Shown: positions 52,443 through 64,000 of the stretch, one piece after another
Numbering within the stretch: position 1 is the first letter of the stretch
Layout: the number at the start of each line of letters is the position of its first letter
NCBI GenBank assembly: GCA_023974075.1
Contig: CM043789.1
Span: forward strand, 30,811,238-30,875,237
Source: Chaenocephalus aceratus
Taxonomy: Eukaryota > Chordata > Actinopteri > Perciformes > Channichthyidae
DNA length: 64,000 nucleotides
Reading direction: 5' to 3'
Notes under the pieces: model-generated
What the model saw: only the letters and a program-made list of their open reading frames with translations
The model's database searches: none
What the model was told of the DNA's origin: nothing
Position numbers and translations under genes: made by a program

Positions 52443-55400
52443 TTAGACCTCGATGTTGTTGGCCAGGCGCAAGCAGAGGGCTGAGTCTGTCGGGATGTCT
52501 TCGCGACTGATCTCGTTTCCATCCAGTCGCAACGTCCGTAGTTTGGAGAAGTTGGTCACATCCACAGTGCTGCAGAAACTGCCCAGAGTGAACTCTAAAG
52601 GGGAGATGAGGAGATGGTGAGGAGTGTATTTGTGTCTATGCACATTTGGAGATTTGGACACACTGTATTTGCTAGTGTAACAACAACTGTGGGCAGCATC
52701 ATAAACTATTGTCCTAAAAATAAATAAGTCAGGGCTACAAGACAAGGCACCCAATTATCTTAGATGCAACATCGGTCATCTGGCTTTTTCCATTATTATG
52801 TTACCTGGCTATGATCGGATTTAATGCTGCAAACGACAAAGGTGTGCGACCAGGGAAAGCAGCAGAAGAACATTTTCAGTTTGTAATATTGCAAATAATT
52901 AAATATTGAAAACTTTTTCTGTGGCCCCAAAACTCATTCTTTGTTTAACTTAATCTAGCTATACATAGTGACATAACAGACATTTATTTGAATGAAAATA
53001 AGGATCATTACTTTTTTTGTAAAGATAATCTGCTTTATCAGGACTGTGTGTCAGTGGTTTGATCAATCTTGATTGATAGTGACCTGCAAACATCAGCTAA
53101 CAGCTCCATAACCCGGTGACCAGGTGCTCATCGAAAGACGCTAATGAATAATGAATCCTGTTTGTGCTTTACCTTTGATCTGGTTGGCCTGCAGGTACAG
53201 ATGCTGCAGGGTGGTGCTCACAGGGGGGATTCTCTCCAGTTTGTTGTAGCTCAGGTCCAGCTCCACCAGCCCGGTCACATTGAACGCGTTTGCAGGGATG
53301 CCCTTGTCTGTCAGCTGATTGTGAGCTATCCTGATGTATTGTAGCTGAGAGAAACTGCCCAGGAAGCCGTCTGGCAGAGAATCAATGGAGTTGGACTGCA
53401 TGTAGAGCTGGTGCAGATGCTCGGGGAGTGCCTCTGGGACCTGGGATGATCAGTTAAAGAGAGCATGTTATTAAACAACTCACTTTTTTAAAACTCTTGC
53501 ACATACACCTGGGTACCTGGAGTGCCCACAACCCACAACTGTGAAACACGACAACTTTGTGGGCTGTCTCAGACAGGAAAAAAGGGATTTAACAAGTTAA
53601 AAATACAATTTATAACTATATTATAAGATTTTAGGGATCCACTGTTGGTATAAGAAAAGTAAAAAGAACAGAAAACTTAAATGTGGCTTCCCTTACAATG
53701 ACACATGCAGGCTCATTAGAGTGTACCGCACCCCATCTGAATATCTCCAACCACCAATTAAAACTACCCAACCTTGACCCTACTTTTCTCCCAAGTCAAT
53801 CAGAAAATACACTTTTTCGGGAGGTCCCCTTAAAAGAAAAGCTGCTGAAACTTTTCCAGCTATGATCGCATAGAAAATCAAGAGATACACGGAGGAGGAC
53901 ACAAAATCACCTTTGTCAACTTGTTGTCGCTGATGTCCAGCAGCGTGAGGGATTTGAGTGACTTCAGTGATGAGCCCAAGTCTGTGACAGAGTTGTCATG
54001 GAGATACAGGATGGTGAGGTTATCCATTCCCTCCAAGTCTGCAGTTGTTACCTAGGCAACAGTATAAATAATTTTGAAGGCCTAATGTCTGTGATGAACG
54101 GCCAAAACAGTAAACAATAACAGAAAGGGCTCCGCACAATAACAAAATAATGCTAAATAATACCTTTTCAATCTTGTTGTGGTCGATTCTGAGGTCTCGC
54201 AGGGTGCGAGGGAGGTTGGAGGGAAAGGCTGTCAGATTGTTGTACTGTAGATACAAACGCTCCAGTCCCTCCATCTGCATAAAGGCCTGCAAAATGACGA
54301 AGAAAATTAAGTGAAAGAATCTCAATGGGTTAATCCCTTTTTTTGCAGTCAGGAAAAGTTTCAGTGGCATTTTTTTATGTTTTTAATTGTAAGCAGTATC
54401 TTGTAAATGTATTTGCATTTAGGTTCATGTTAGTTAGGTCAGAAGCTAATGCTGGTAGCTACTGTTTGGATGTTAAACAATATTCATTGTCTCAGAGAAG
54501 GAGATGTGAAGAGGAAAGTGAACTCAATGAACTGCATATTTTAGATACAAGAATTGCAGTTGTGAAAATCAACAAGTACTGTGGAATTGTTATGTATAGC
54601 ACTGTATAGTAGAACGATTTAGAAAATCAAAATGTCAATCACTAAAAGGGAGTGGTTGTGGAACAGTGTAACTGTCTGCCTATGATACAAAGTTTTTGTG
54701 TAATGTAATTGGCTGTATGAGAAAAAGGTTCTCCTTATACATTGAGTAGGAACAGATCTATCTTTATTATGATGGATTAATAAAGCTATCATAAACCAAA
54801 ACCTATATATGTCTCCCTTTTATCTCAAAGCAGAATACAGGACATAAACTGAACACATGTGTATGCTGTAGCAGAAAAGAAAACTGCAGTATAATTTAAA
54901 GTAATTTCAGACAAGTAACCTCATGTCTACATTTATTTAAAATTTCCCCCTTTATTAAATCACATTTGCAGCAATAAAAGCATGACTTTTTACTTAATTA
55001 CGTTACTGTTAGCCGCCTGCCTGCCATCTGACAACCGGTTAGAGCAGCATTCCCCTTTCATGCCTTGAGCTCACGTGTGTGTCTGGATCTGACTGGGACC
55101 AGATGGAGGTTTACCTTCTCGCCAATGGAGCCAGATGTCAGCTGGTTGCCGTGCATCATGAGCCACACCAGATTGGTTGCGTTTACGAGAGCTGAGTCTG
55201 GCACAGCTGTGATGGCATTGTTCTGCAGGTACAAGTACTTCACACGGGAGGGGATTGTGGGCATGGCTGTCAGGCCCCGCCCGTCACAGTACATGGCGAC
55301 TGGGAAGGTGGGGGGGCAGTCACACTCATCTGGGCACTGCCCTCCATTTGTGTTTCCCAGCAAGGAGCCAAATCTGTGGCTATGCGGGCCGTACAGCCAG

Positions 55401-55498
55401 GCGAAGGGGTCATGTGATTGGCAGTGAGAGAGGGGAATGAGGGCAGACAAGAGGAAGACTAGCACCGCACGCATGGTAAAAAGTTGACAAATCTTCAC
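52443..55498 (-). CDS. fmod: Fibromodulin, class II small leucine-rich proteoglycan
   Basis: Secreted matrix proteoglycan that binds fibrillar collagen. Five coding exons join in frame: 55115-55498, 54164-54286, 53911-54051, 53173-53440 and 52443-52594, giving 355 aa from the first Met or 347 from the second (MRAVLVFLLSALIPLSHCQ, the better signal peptide start). The N-terminal Cys cluster C-x3-C-x-C-x9-C (CPDECDCPPTFPVAMYC) is exact for class II. Leucine-rich repeats follow (YLYLQNNAITAVPDSALVN, RLYLQYNNLTAFPSNL, ILYLHDNSVTDLGSSL, QLYMQSNSIDSLPDGF, ELDLSYNKLERIPPV), and a C-terminal ear repeat with two Cys (GSFCSTVDVTNF, ALCLRLANNIEV). The N-terminal stretch before the Cys cluster has only one Tyr, unlike the Tyr-rich sulfated region of mammalian fibromodulin. 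Three introns interrupt the repeat region, where mammals have one long exon. Confidence 0.92.
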
Positions 55499-56120
55499 AG
55501 TAATCTAACAGAGACAAAGAAAGAGACAAAGTAAATACAATCAAAATACGATTTTATACACAAATCAACAATTTTCTATTCTTGTTATCTTGTAATGGGA
55601 CTATATTGACTGTTTTCTTATTTCGTATTAAACAAATACAGCAAACTGACAGCTGACTCTCTGTATCTAATAAATGAAAAGTCCTCTCTTATATAATATT
55701 TAGGTACAGGATGTACCAACAAAATATTAGCGAAAATCCAACTGCTCGCACATCCTAAGAGAACATCTGGCAAACGACCAGCCAGAAGTACAAGCAGCTT
55801 ACTAACTTTGTTTTGGAAATGTGCCTGCAGAGAGGTACATTCTTAGGGGTCTTAAACCACAGGGAATCCAGAGAGCAAGCATTCGAAAAGAAGTGGAAAA
55901 AAAACTTGCAATGAATGCCAGCTTTGTTAACGGTTCCTACACGGCCCCAAAATGATGGGAACATATCAATAATTACCCTTTGACTGGCAGGAGAAAAAAC
56001 AAAGCTTACACAAAAAAAGAACTCAATCATCATCAATTGTTTTTTCATAGATAAATACCACATAGACAGATTGACAAACGTTCACATAAATGCATGAACA
56101 TACAAACACACACACATACC

Positions 56121-56345
56121 TGCAACAAGGCTCGCCCTCCTTGTCCCCTATCTGTTTCTCAAAGTGCTCAGGACTGAGGGAGACTGACAAACACTTTGTA
56201 AAACTTTCCTCCCCTCCCTGCTCTCCCTCCTTAACGTTCTGCCATCCCCCTCTCCACCCCTCTCTCTTTTTCTCCACTGTTGGGTCTTTCTCTCCCTGCA
56301 CCCCATTTTGTGTGTTCAGGCATGGCCGTGCACATCCACTCCTCA
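56121..56345 (-). other. Possible 5' non-coding exon of fibromodulin
   Basis: On minus, TTGTTGCAG followed by GTATGTGT near 56120 is a good donor, and an acceptor GATTAG-like site (GTTAG then ATTACTGTGAAG) lies near 55508 just before the coding exon. This fits the untranslated first exon of other fibromodulin genes. Its 5' limit is unknown. Confidence 0.4.
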
Positions 56346-56349
56346 CTGT

Positions 56350-58589
56350 ATAGAGCCTCTTTTTCCACTAATGTAAGTGATGTGAGGGATCGTTCCCATC
56401 TGTGTTTAGCACATTCAGTCCCCTTTCAGCCGAACCCCACTACTCCTTATATTGTATGTATTCTTATTGTCTGTTTTCCTCTCAAATAAAAAATATTCTT
56501 TTCATGTTTCTTTAAGACAAAAAAATCTTCTTATCTTATCTTATCAATATGGTTGTGACAGCACCTTATTAGGTGTGTAATTGTTTGTAATAATTTCATT
56601 TGTAAAGGTGATTGCAACAACCAAAACAAGCGAGTATTCTAGCAGGGATGTATGTTATTCTCTCCTTTCCTCTGCAATATCCTCACATCTTGTTAAGGGT
56701 TAAATGAAAACATGTGTGACAGTCTGTCTGGTCTGAACGTGGGCCTCTTCCTGCCTTTCTATTTTTTTCTGTGGCCATTTGAATAATTGTTATCCATTTT
56801 CTCTTCTCTACATCTCCTTCTCTGTTTCTTGTTATCATTGAACTCCTTTTTAGCATTTTACAAGAGCAGAGTTTGACTGCTAGGCATGTTTACACAGGAG
56901 GATCATGTTTGTGGGTCTTATACATTTTAAATAAAGTTCAGTTGGTATGTTTTTTTGTAATGTTTGTAACAGATGGTTTCAAGGGATTTCTTTGGGTGTA
57001 TTTCGTTATGTTGAGTTCAAACCCTCTGGCTTTTGTAGAGATCAACATGTAGTCCATTTTTCCACCATTACTGCCTCTTCAGCATGTTTCTTCCCCTGCA
57101 GAGCAATAAACAAGGAAAGGTCTGTGAATATGTGAAGTCAGCGCACCAAATGTGTAATTGCTCAGTGATGTCATGGTGGACGGATGCATAAGGAAGAGCT
57201 GCGGGCTGTTGACACTGACCTGGAATATTTGATTTCTCTCCAAGAGCTGGGGGAGAGGATCAATAACACTCTTTTGTCCATCCACTAAATATGGAGCAAG
57301 AATCTGGAGACAGTTAGGGACTGTGTATAAATGAAAGAGGTGGAAAGAACGTCATGGGACTACAGATGGAAATGAGCTAGGAGCTAAATCTGGGGAAAAG
57401 CATGATTTTCTTTTTTTAAAACAACAGTATGTTTGTAATTGTAATTTGATATAAATAGATTTAATACACAAAAAACGAGTTTTACTTGACTTACCCTTTC
57501 AATTCATTTTTGGACAGCCTCTTAGTTGAGAACACAACTTGTGAGAACAGCTGGCTTGCAATGCCTGAACATAAAAAAAGGTCCAACTGCTGCGTATTAA
57601 ACTGACTAATTAGCATTTTGTGCAGTATACACTTTATTTATTAATGTTATGTATTAAATAGATTATATATTATAGTAATGTTACTTAATAAGACATATGT
57701 TCACTTTTAATTTGCTGCTTCTTGCTTTTACCATGTATACTTTTATCACATGTGTGTGTTTTACTCTATTATCACACACATGTGTCAGCCTACATATTTA
57801 TATTTGTAAATGTCCCCACTGTGGGACACATAAAGCATTTATAGCTCTGATGTTATATTCCATTTATTGAATCCATACAAAAAATGATAAACTACATTTA
57901 TTCTGCCTGTTTATATTTCTATATATATTATATTTTTTAATACTGTTACTCTTGGTAACAAACCAAGTAAGCCTACCTCTCAAAATGTTGAAATATTCCT
58001 TTAAGCCTACTTCTTTTTAACATATCCCTGTGAGTGATAGAAGAGCAGTCCTGTTACCGCTAAAGTAAGAAACAGAAAAGGAAAGTGTGCTTTGCAAATG
58101 TCTAACACATGTTTCTAAGGTGGTTGTTGCAGCCGTTGTGTCCAACATCTTTATGGCTTAAGTTTTTATAGATAAAAAAGGGAAGAAAGGAATAACCAGA
58201 TGGCAACATTACATTAAAGCTTAACAGAAGTTCTGGTGTGAGGAATTCACAAGGCCTTGATTGTGATTGTGGAGGATCAGATTAAGGAGGATTGAACACT
58301 TGATTTCAAAACAGGAGGGACAAACAGATACATAAAGCAATATATGTAACTGTTCTTCATTTACTCAGTTCAGTTCAGTTAATCTTTGTTTGTTATTTTA
58401 ATTTAAATGTGATTATATAGTTGTAATTGACTTTATTATAGTTTTTATTTACGGAGAAGCTGTTTGGAGCAGCACCTGATGAACCCTAGGTGTCTTGTGA
58501 GGTTATACCACCTCTTGCAAAATAAGGTCAAAGGCATGTTTATAAGAGAGGGTTAGACAGATAAAGTCTGTGATAGTTTATGTGTTTGG

Positions 58590-58590
<1 letters not shown>
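56350..58590. other. Upstream of fibromodulin, no gene recognised
   Basis: AT-rich intergenic DNA, with no convincing exon or repeat. Confidence 0.5.
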
Positions 58591-58593
<3 letters not shown>

Positions 58594-58628
<35 letters not shown>

Positions 58629-58673
58629 TGTGTGTGTGTACGTGTGTGTGTGTGTGTACGTGTGTGTGTACGT

Positions 58674-58714
<41 letters not shown>

Positions 58715-58715
58715 C

Positions 58716-58750
<35 letters not shown>
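58594..58750. repeat. Compound (TG)n microsatellite
   Basis: TG runs interspersed with TACG and TGCG units. Open frames read from it are artefacts. Confidence 0.97.
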
Positions 58751-59791
<1,041 letters not shown>

Positions 59792-59982
59792 TGCAACATC
59801 CTTGGGCCTTTATTAAGCCTTGCTTTAAGCCAAAAGGTAGTTATGTACCATTTACATACAAGACATACATAGACTGCTCTCACTGAAAATCTAGACGAAT
59901 TAAAGAATACAATTCTAGCAATGATAGAGATGCTGCTTTAGAAGCCCTGGACAACGTGTTAACCATGCAATAAAAAGCAGAT

Positions 59983-59984
<2 letters not shown>

Positions 59985-60072
<88 letters not shown>
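59985..60072. repeat. (CA)n microsatellite
   Basis: Pure AC run of about 44 units, 195 bp from the previous one. Confidence 0.98.
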
Positions 60073-60075
<3 letters not shown>

Positions 60076-60249
60076 TCAATGATTACACCGTGTCAAACTT
60101 CTCATCCTTTGTTCATGCAGATGAAAGAAGCGGATTGTTATGTAGAGTATGTTGGTAAATTATAATCCTGAGCCTGATTTGGAGGTGTCTTGGTGAGCAG
60201 GTGGTCTGAGATGTTAACTGCACCATCTCCACTTCAAATTCCTGCTAGG

Positions 60250-63200
60250 CAGTGGCGGTTCTACGGGGTGGCACGGGGTGGCAGCTGCCACCTCAGAAAA
60301 AATGCCTTGCCACCCCAGTTGGCAGCTTTGTTTTGAAAGAAAAGTTGTGGCTCATCGGACATTTATGAGAGAAAATCTCTAATGTCCGAGTGCAAGTGAG
60401 TGCAGCACTTGTAGCCCTGGCGCGAGCCTGGAAATATGATTGGCGGCGGTTTCATTTGAACGGGGGACAGCGCAAAATGAGAAGCATTTCGGATCCAAGT
60501 ACAGTAGACGGAAGGAATGAGGTATTTGCGGTCTACAATGACAGAGAAGAGACTGTCAAGTTGGCTGTAAGGCAAGGCAAGTTTATTAACAGCATTCCAA
60601 CTAAACTGTTATTCTACGGACGAAAAGTTTATTATTATTCCGCCGACTTATTTTGGCCCTCTTCTCCTCCCGCATCGAACATCGCAGAAAAACTCCGTTC
60701 AAACATCAAGACGTTCAGCTCGGTCGGGAATCGATGGCTATTACTTTTCTCATTCATAATTTTCATAATTCCAGAGATAAAGCCCATAATACATCACATT
60801 TTTAACCATTGAAGTCAATGGAGAAATTCTTCGACTTCAACAAATCTTCATGCGACTTCAACTGCTAACTGTTCATTGATACTTTCACTCAGAAACCTCA
60901 TTCTAACTTTAAAATGTTACATATCTTTCTGACATTATTCGTGTAACACTTTTAAATCTGATTCTTACTTTTAGAGATATTAAACATTGTTCAGACCTTG
61001 TTTTAGAGGTTTTCTTCAGATTTTAACATTAACTAGAGTGCGTGATGTCACAGCTAGAGGGTAGAAAATCTTGAAATGTGCCTTCATACATTTTTTAAAA
61101 ACTGCCATAATTCCCAAACCCTACATTCCTGAGACATAATTTATCATGACAAACGTAGGAAAACATCTCGTAGCTTGAAAAATGACAAATAATTAAGCAA
61201 AATAATTAAACAAAATGCCTCTTGAGTGCATGAAGTGACAAAAACGTTCAACATTCCTCCATTAAACTCCATTGTAATTTCAGGCAGATATTTCCTCATG
61301 GTAGCAGCCGCACACCTTTAGTTAAAACTGCCAAAAAGGCCACATTATTAACTCGAAACTACACAAAAATTACACTTCAGATACTCAACTTCCTTGACAT
61401 GCTTCACGTTTTGAAATTTCACAGATATCTGTTACGGTTCTTCCACAAAACGTTGACATGTAAGAGGTTTATCTCTCATTCAGAACAATGGAAACCTTTG
61501 ATCTCTGGACGCCTCGTTAGCTCAAATATAAACACCTGTGTAATGGAACACGATGATGTCATAACTCCAACTGACATGCTCAGAGCAGCAGACTTCAAAT
61601 AGCAGTGTGCTAACAGTCCAGCCTTGAAGACATCTACGGGACAGTTTTGAGATTTCTTCAAATGCCGTTGCCATGGCAACACAATGCTCGCCTTGAAACA
61701 CGGTTTTCTCATAAACTTCAGTGAAAATACTCCAAACGCCCCAAAACTTCACAGGTTTGGTAACGATGCAGCCATCAACGCATCTAAGTATATTATGGGG
61801 TGTCATCAAATGCCGTTTCCATGCAGATCATTCGCCATCAAGTTAGTTCAAAAGTTTTTCAGTTCAAATATTCTGCTGCTTTTCCAAGCCTTTTTACTAT
61901 CTTTTCTTCTCTCATCACACATTCAAGCCCCCAGTGTTCATGTATAATTTCAATCTAAATTCTTTACTTTCTTCTTACACATTACATTTCAGCATAGCAG
62001 TTTAGCGTCAGCTTTTCAGCATAAAGCATTCCCACTAGCAATTTCTTCAGGGATTGCATTCTCTAGTTTATATAGCACTTTTCTGTACGCGACAATTCAA
62101 AACAAATTAAAAGACTTTTTAGGAATACATACAGTAAAAACACATATATAATGGCATTTTACAACAGGCATTACAAAGCAAAGATAATAAAATAATAACA
62201 CCACATACCTGTACACCACAGGTATACAATACATGTTTAAAAGGCATACTGTAGTGTGAATATGAGCAGCTCAATTAAAAGCAGCGGCAAAGATGTTTTT
62301 AGTCTCAATTTAAAATAGTATGCGTTTCTTGCGGAAGTGCATGATTTGGGTAGTTTGTTCCAGATTGTCGGGGCCATAACAGCTAAATGTTGCTTCTCCA
62401 TGTTTTGTTTTTACTCTCGGAACCGATAGCAGACCCGTCCCAGAAGACCTGAGGCACGTTGATGACTCGTAATTATGTAGGAGTTCAACAATATACTTTG
62501 GTCCTAAACCATGTAATGATTTAAAACTAACAATAGTACTTTAAAATCAATTATTTGGCCGACTGGAAGCCAGTGTAAAGATTTCAGAACCGGACTGATG
62601 TGATCCACTCTTTTAGTGTTAGTGAGGACACGTGCAGCAGCGTTCTGAATCAGCTGCAGCTTTCGGATGGATTTTTTTGTCAGCCCTGTGAAGACACTAT
62701 TGCAGTAGTCGAGTCTACTAAAGATAAGAGTATGGACAAGCTTTTCTAAGTCCTGTTGTGACATTAGTTTTTTAATCTCGATATGTTCTTCCGGCTGTAC
62801 TCAGCATTGAATCAAAATGCACCATAGCTTTAAATCTTAATAAGTTTGTGAGGCGTTTTGCTGAACAAGATGGTAATCGCCACATTCAGCTGTTATAGGC
62901 ATGCCAACTTGATGCTCTGCTCACGGATGACTCGATGAGCATAAAAAAACTGTTAAGATTGACCTTACGTGTATAAATATACTTTTTTTCTTTGTGGGGG
63001 GTCTGCCCCCAAAAAAAACAGTTTTAAGTCCTGAGAAAGTCAAATAAGACGGTGTGTAAAAACTACACTGCCCAGCCAAAAAAAAGTAACCACTTTGATT
63101 AACTAGGCCAGTAGGTAAGGACTTTTCCACTGGATAATAACTGCAGCAATGTATATGTTTTTAGCGTACGTTGTTAACCCTAACTGATTGCAGTTAGTCA

Positions 63201-63590
63201 CTTCTTTAATGTTTGTTCTTTCTGATTGTAAAGTTTGTAACTGTTTTCAATGAAGTTGTGGGGCGCTGAACTGTTCTTTTGATTCTTTGATATATGATAC
63301 ATAGTAATACTTTGAAGGCGGGTGAGCAAGAATCTTGTGGAACATTCATCATTAACTCCTCCAAAAAATATAATTTATTTAATAATAACACTGAATATGT
63401 GAATCATAACAGTGATTGACAGCTGATAGGAATAATATGATTGTTAATAGTATCATATTAATTTAGACAAACTTCCAAGTTAACATTAATTGATATGACT
63501 GCGATTAAATCAGCATATCTACTTCTGCCAGGGATGCCACCCCTGAAATTCTCCTGCCACCTCATGAATATTTGTCTAGATCCGCCCCTG
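60250..63590. mobile_element. Large non-autonomous hAT-type element
   Basis: Left end CAGTGGCGGTTCTACGG and right end (reverse) CAGGGGCGGATCTAGAC are inverted repeats with mismatches. An 8-bp direct repeat with one mismatch flanks it: CTGCTAGG at 60242-60249 and CTGCCAGG at 63591-63598. The sequence GCCACC(T/C)C near both ends also mirrors. No hAT transposase was seen. The 140-codon frame at 60390-60812 has no recognisable domain and may be chance. An L2-like LINE fragment sits at about 62060-62770. Confidence 0.75.
62060..62770 (-). mobile_element. L2-like LINE fragment, reverse transcriptase C-terminus
   Basis: The minus frame 62764-62504 reads FSRLDYCNSVFTGLTKKSI, RKLQLIQNAAARVLTNTKR, VDHISPVLKSLHWLPV and IDFKVLLLVLNHYMV. 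This is the C-terminal reverse-transcriptase segment of L2/CR1-type LINEs. It is truncated and sits inside the hAT-type element; the 3' limit near 62060 is approximate. Confidence 0.75.
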
Positions 63591-63598
63591 CTGCCAGG

Positions 63599-64000
63599 GA
63601 CCATCTGCTGTAGAAGTGAAACTCAGCGTGAACATTACCATGAAAACACTTTCAACTTAAAGCAGTTCTTACACTTTTTACCCTAAAGTGAAACTGCTTT
63701 CACTTTATCATTCATAAAGACAAAGGAAAATATGTAGCATAGAGTTTAGACTTAGATGTTTTCTTTATTCTGTTAAAAGTTATTAAATTGAATGTATACA
63801 TCCCATGCCTAAAAAGAATATGCATACTAGTGGTGTCAATGTGAAGTTGTAATTGATCAACAAAGTTGTGCACAAAAGAAGTTGTATACGCTGTTGATAT
63901 AGAGAAAAAAGTGCCATCTAGTGTCCAATACAGGAACTGTAATACAGGGACAAATTAAGACAAATGATCCTGATGCTTACACTTACCCAGTGGTAAACAT
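63599..64000. other. Right flank, nothing recognised
   Basis: AT-rich sequence with no gene or clear repeat. Confidence 0.5.

Noticed and set aside
53683..53865. Small + ORF in a fibromodulin intron
   Set aside because: No family resemblance and opposite to the gene; likely chance.
60390..60812. 140-codon ORF as a possible gene
   Set aside because: It lies inside a repeat element, with no recognisable domain, splice context or start context.

Overview
The window is teleost fish genomic DNA. Genes have introns with GT/AG sites, the closest families are vertebrate, and the repeats (hAT, DIRS, L2-type LINE, PIF/Harbinger, tRNA-derived SINEs, long CA/GT microsatellites) are those of bony fish. 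The species cannot be named from the sequence. Three host genes look complete: a family-18 chitinase (+, 27578-30559, 11 coding exons), an slc6a14-type amino acid transporter (-, 44397-49781, 15 coding exons, 630 aa) and fibromodulin (-, 52443-55498, 5 coding exons). All were rebuilt here by joining exons at consensus splice sites.

Layout. 1-2785 is a broken slc6a14-like copy (A), cut by the window edge. A nearly identical broken copy (B) lies at 31141-35250, and both share the same inactivating deletions. 2786-16330 is a repeat island. It holds a transposase-like multicopy gene split by a non-LTR retrotransposon (3234-9599, 11-bp target duplication); that LINE is itself split by a 3.26-kb inverted-repeat element (4388-7649) carrying further insertions. 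Next come the N-terminal half of a SAMD3-like multicopy gene on + and the C-terminal half of the same family on -. 16857-25050 is a decayed DIRS (tyrosine-recombinase) retrotransposon region carrying two hAT insertions (17036-18095; 21520-24932). The second encodes a broken transposase and is interrupted by another 1-kb element (22491-23515). 25050-27540 is old repeats, followed by the chitinase gene.

36149-42867 holds two long-terminal-inverted-repeat elements in opposite orientation that share a core but have different ends. The intact transporter gene follows, then about 2.7 kb without a gene, then fibromodulin. A last hAT-type element (60250-63590) contains an L2-like LINE fragment.

The host genes do not form one pathway. 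The chitinase is probably secreted for chitin digestion or defence, the transporter moves neutral and cationic amino acids across the plasma membrane, and fibromodulin is a collagen-binding matrix proteoglycan. Human CHIT1 and FMOD are also close neighbours, so part of this order may be ancestral. The most useful observations are the pre-broken duplicated pseudogene, a splice acceptor of the intact transporter preceded by a 188-bp GT tract, perfect fold-back hairpins in the SAMD3-like/transposase-like fragments, the paired elements with one core and two kinds of ends, and extra introns plus a tyrosine-poor N-terminus in fibromodulin. I saw no clearly new biological system; the best candidate is the adjacent transposase-like and SAMD3-like fragments, which could be parts of one mobile element.
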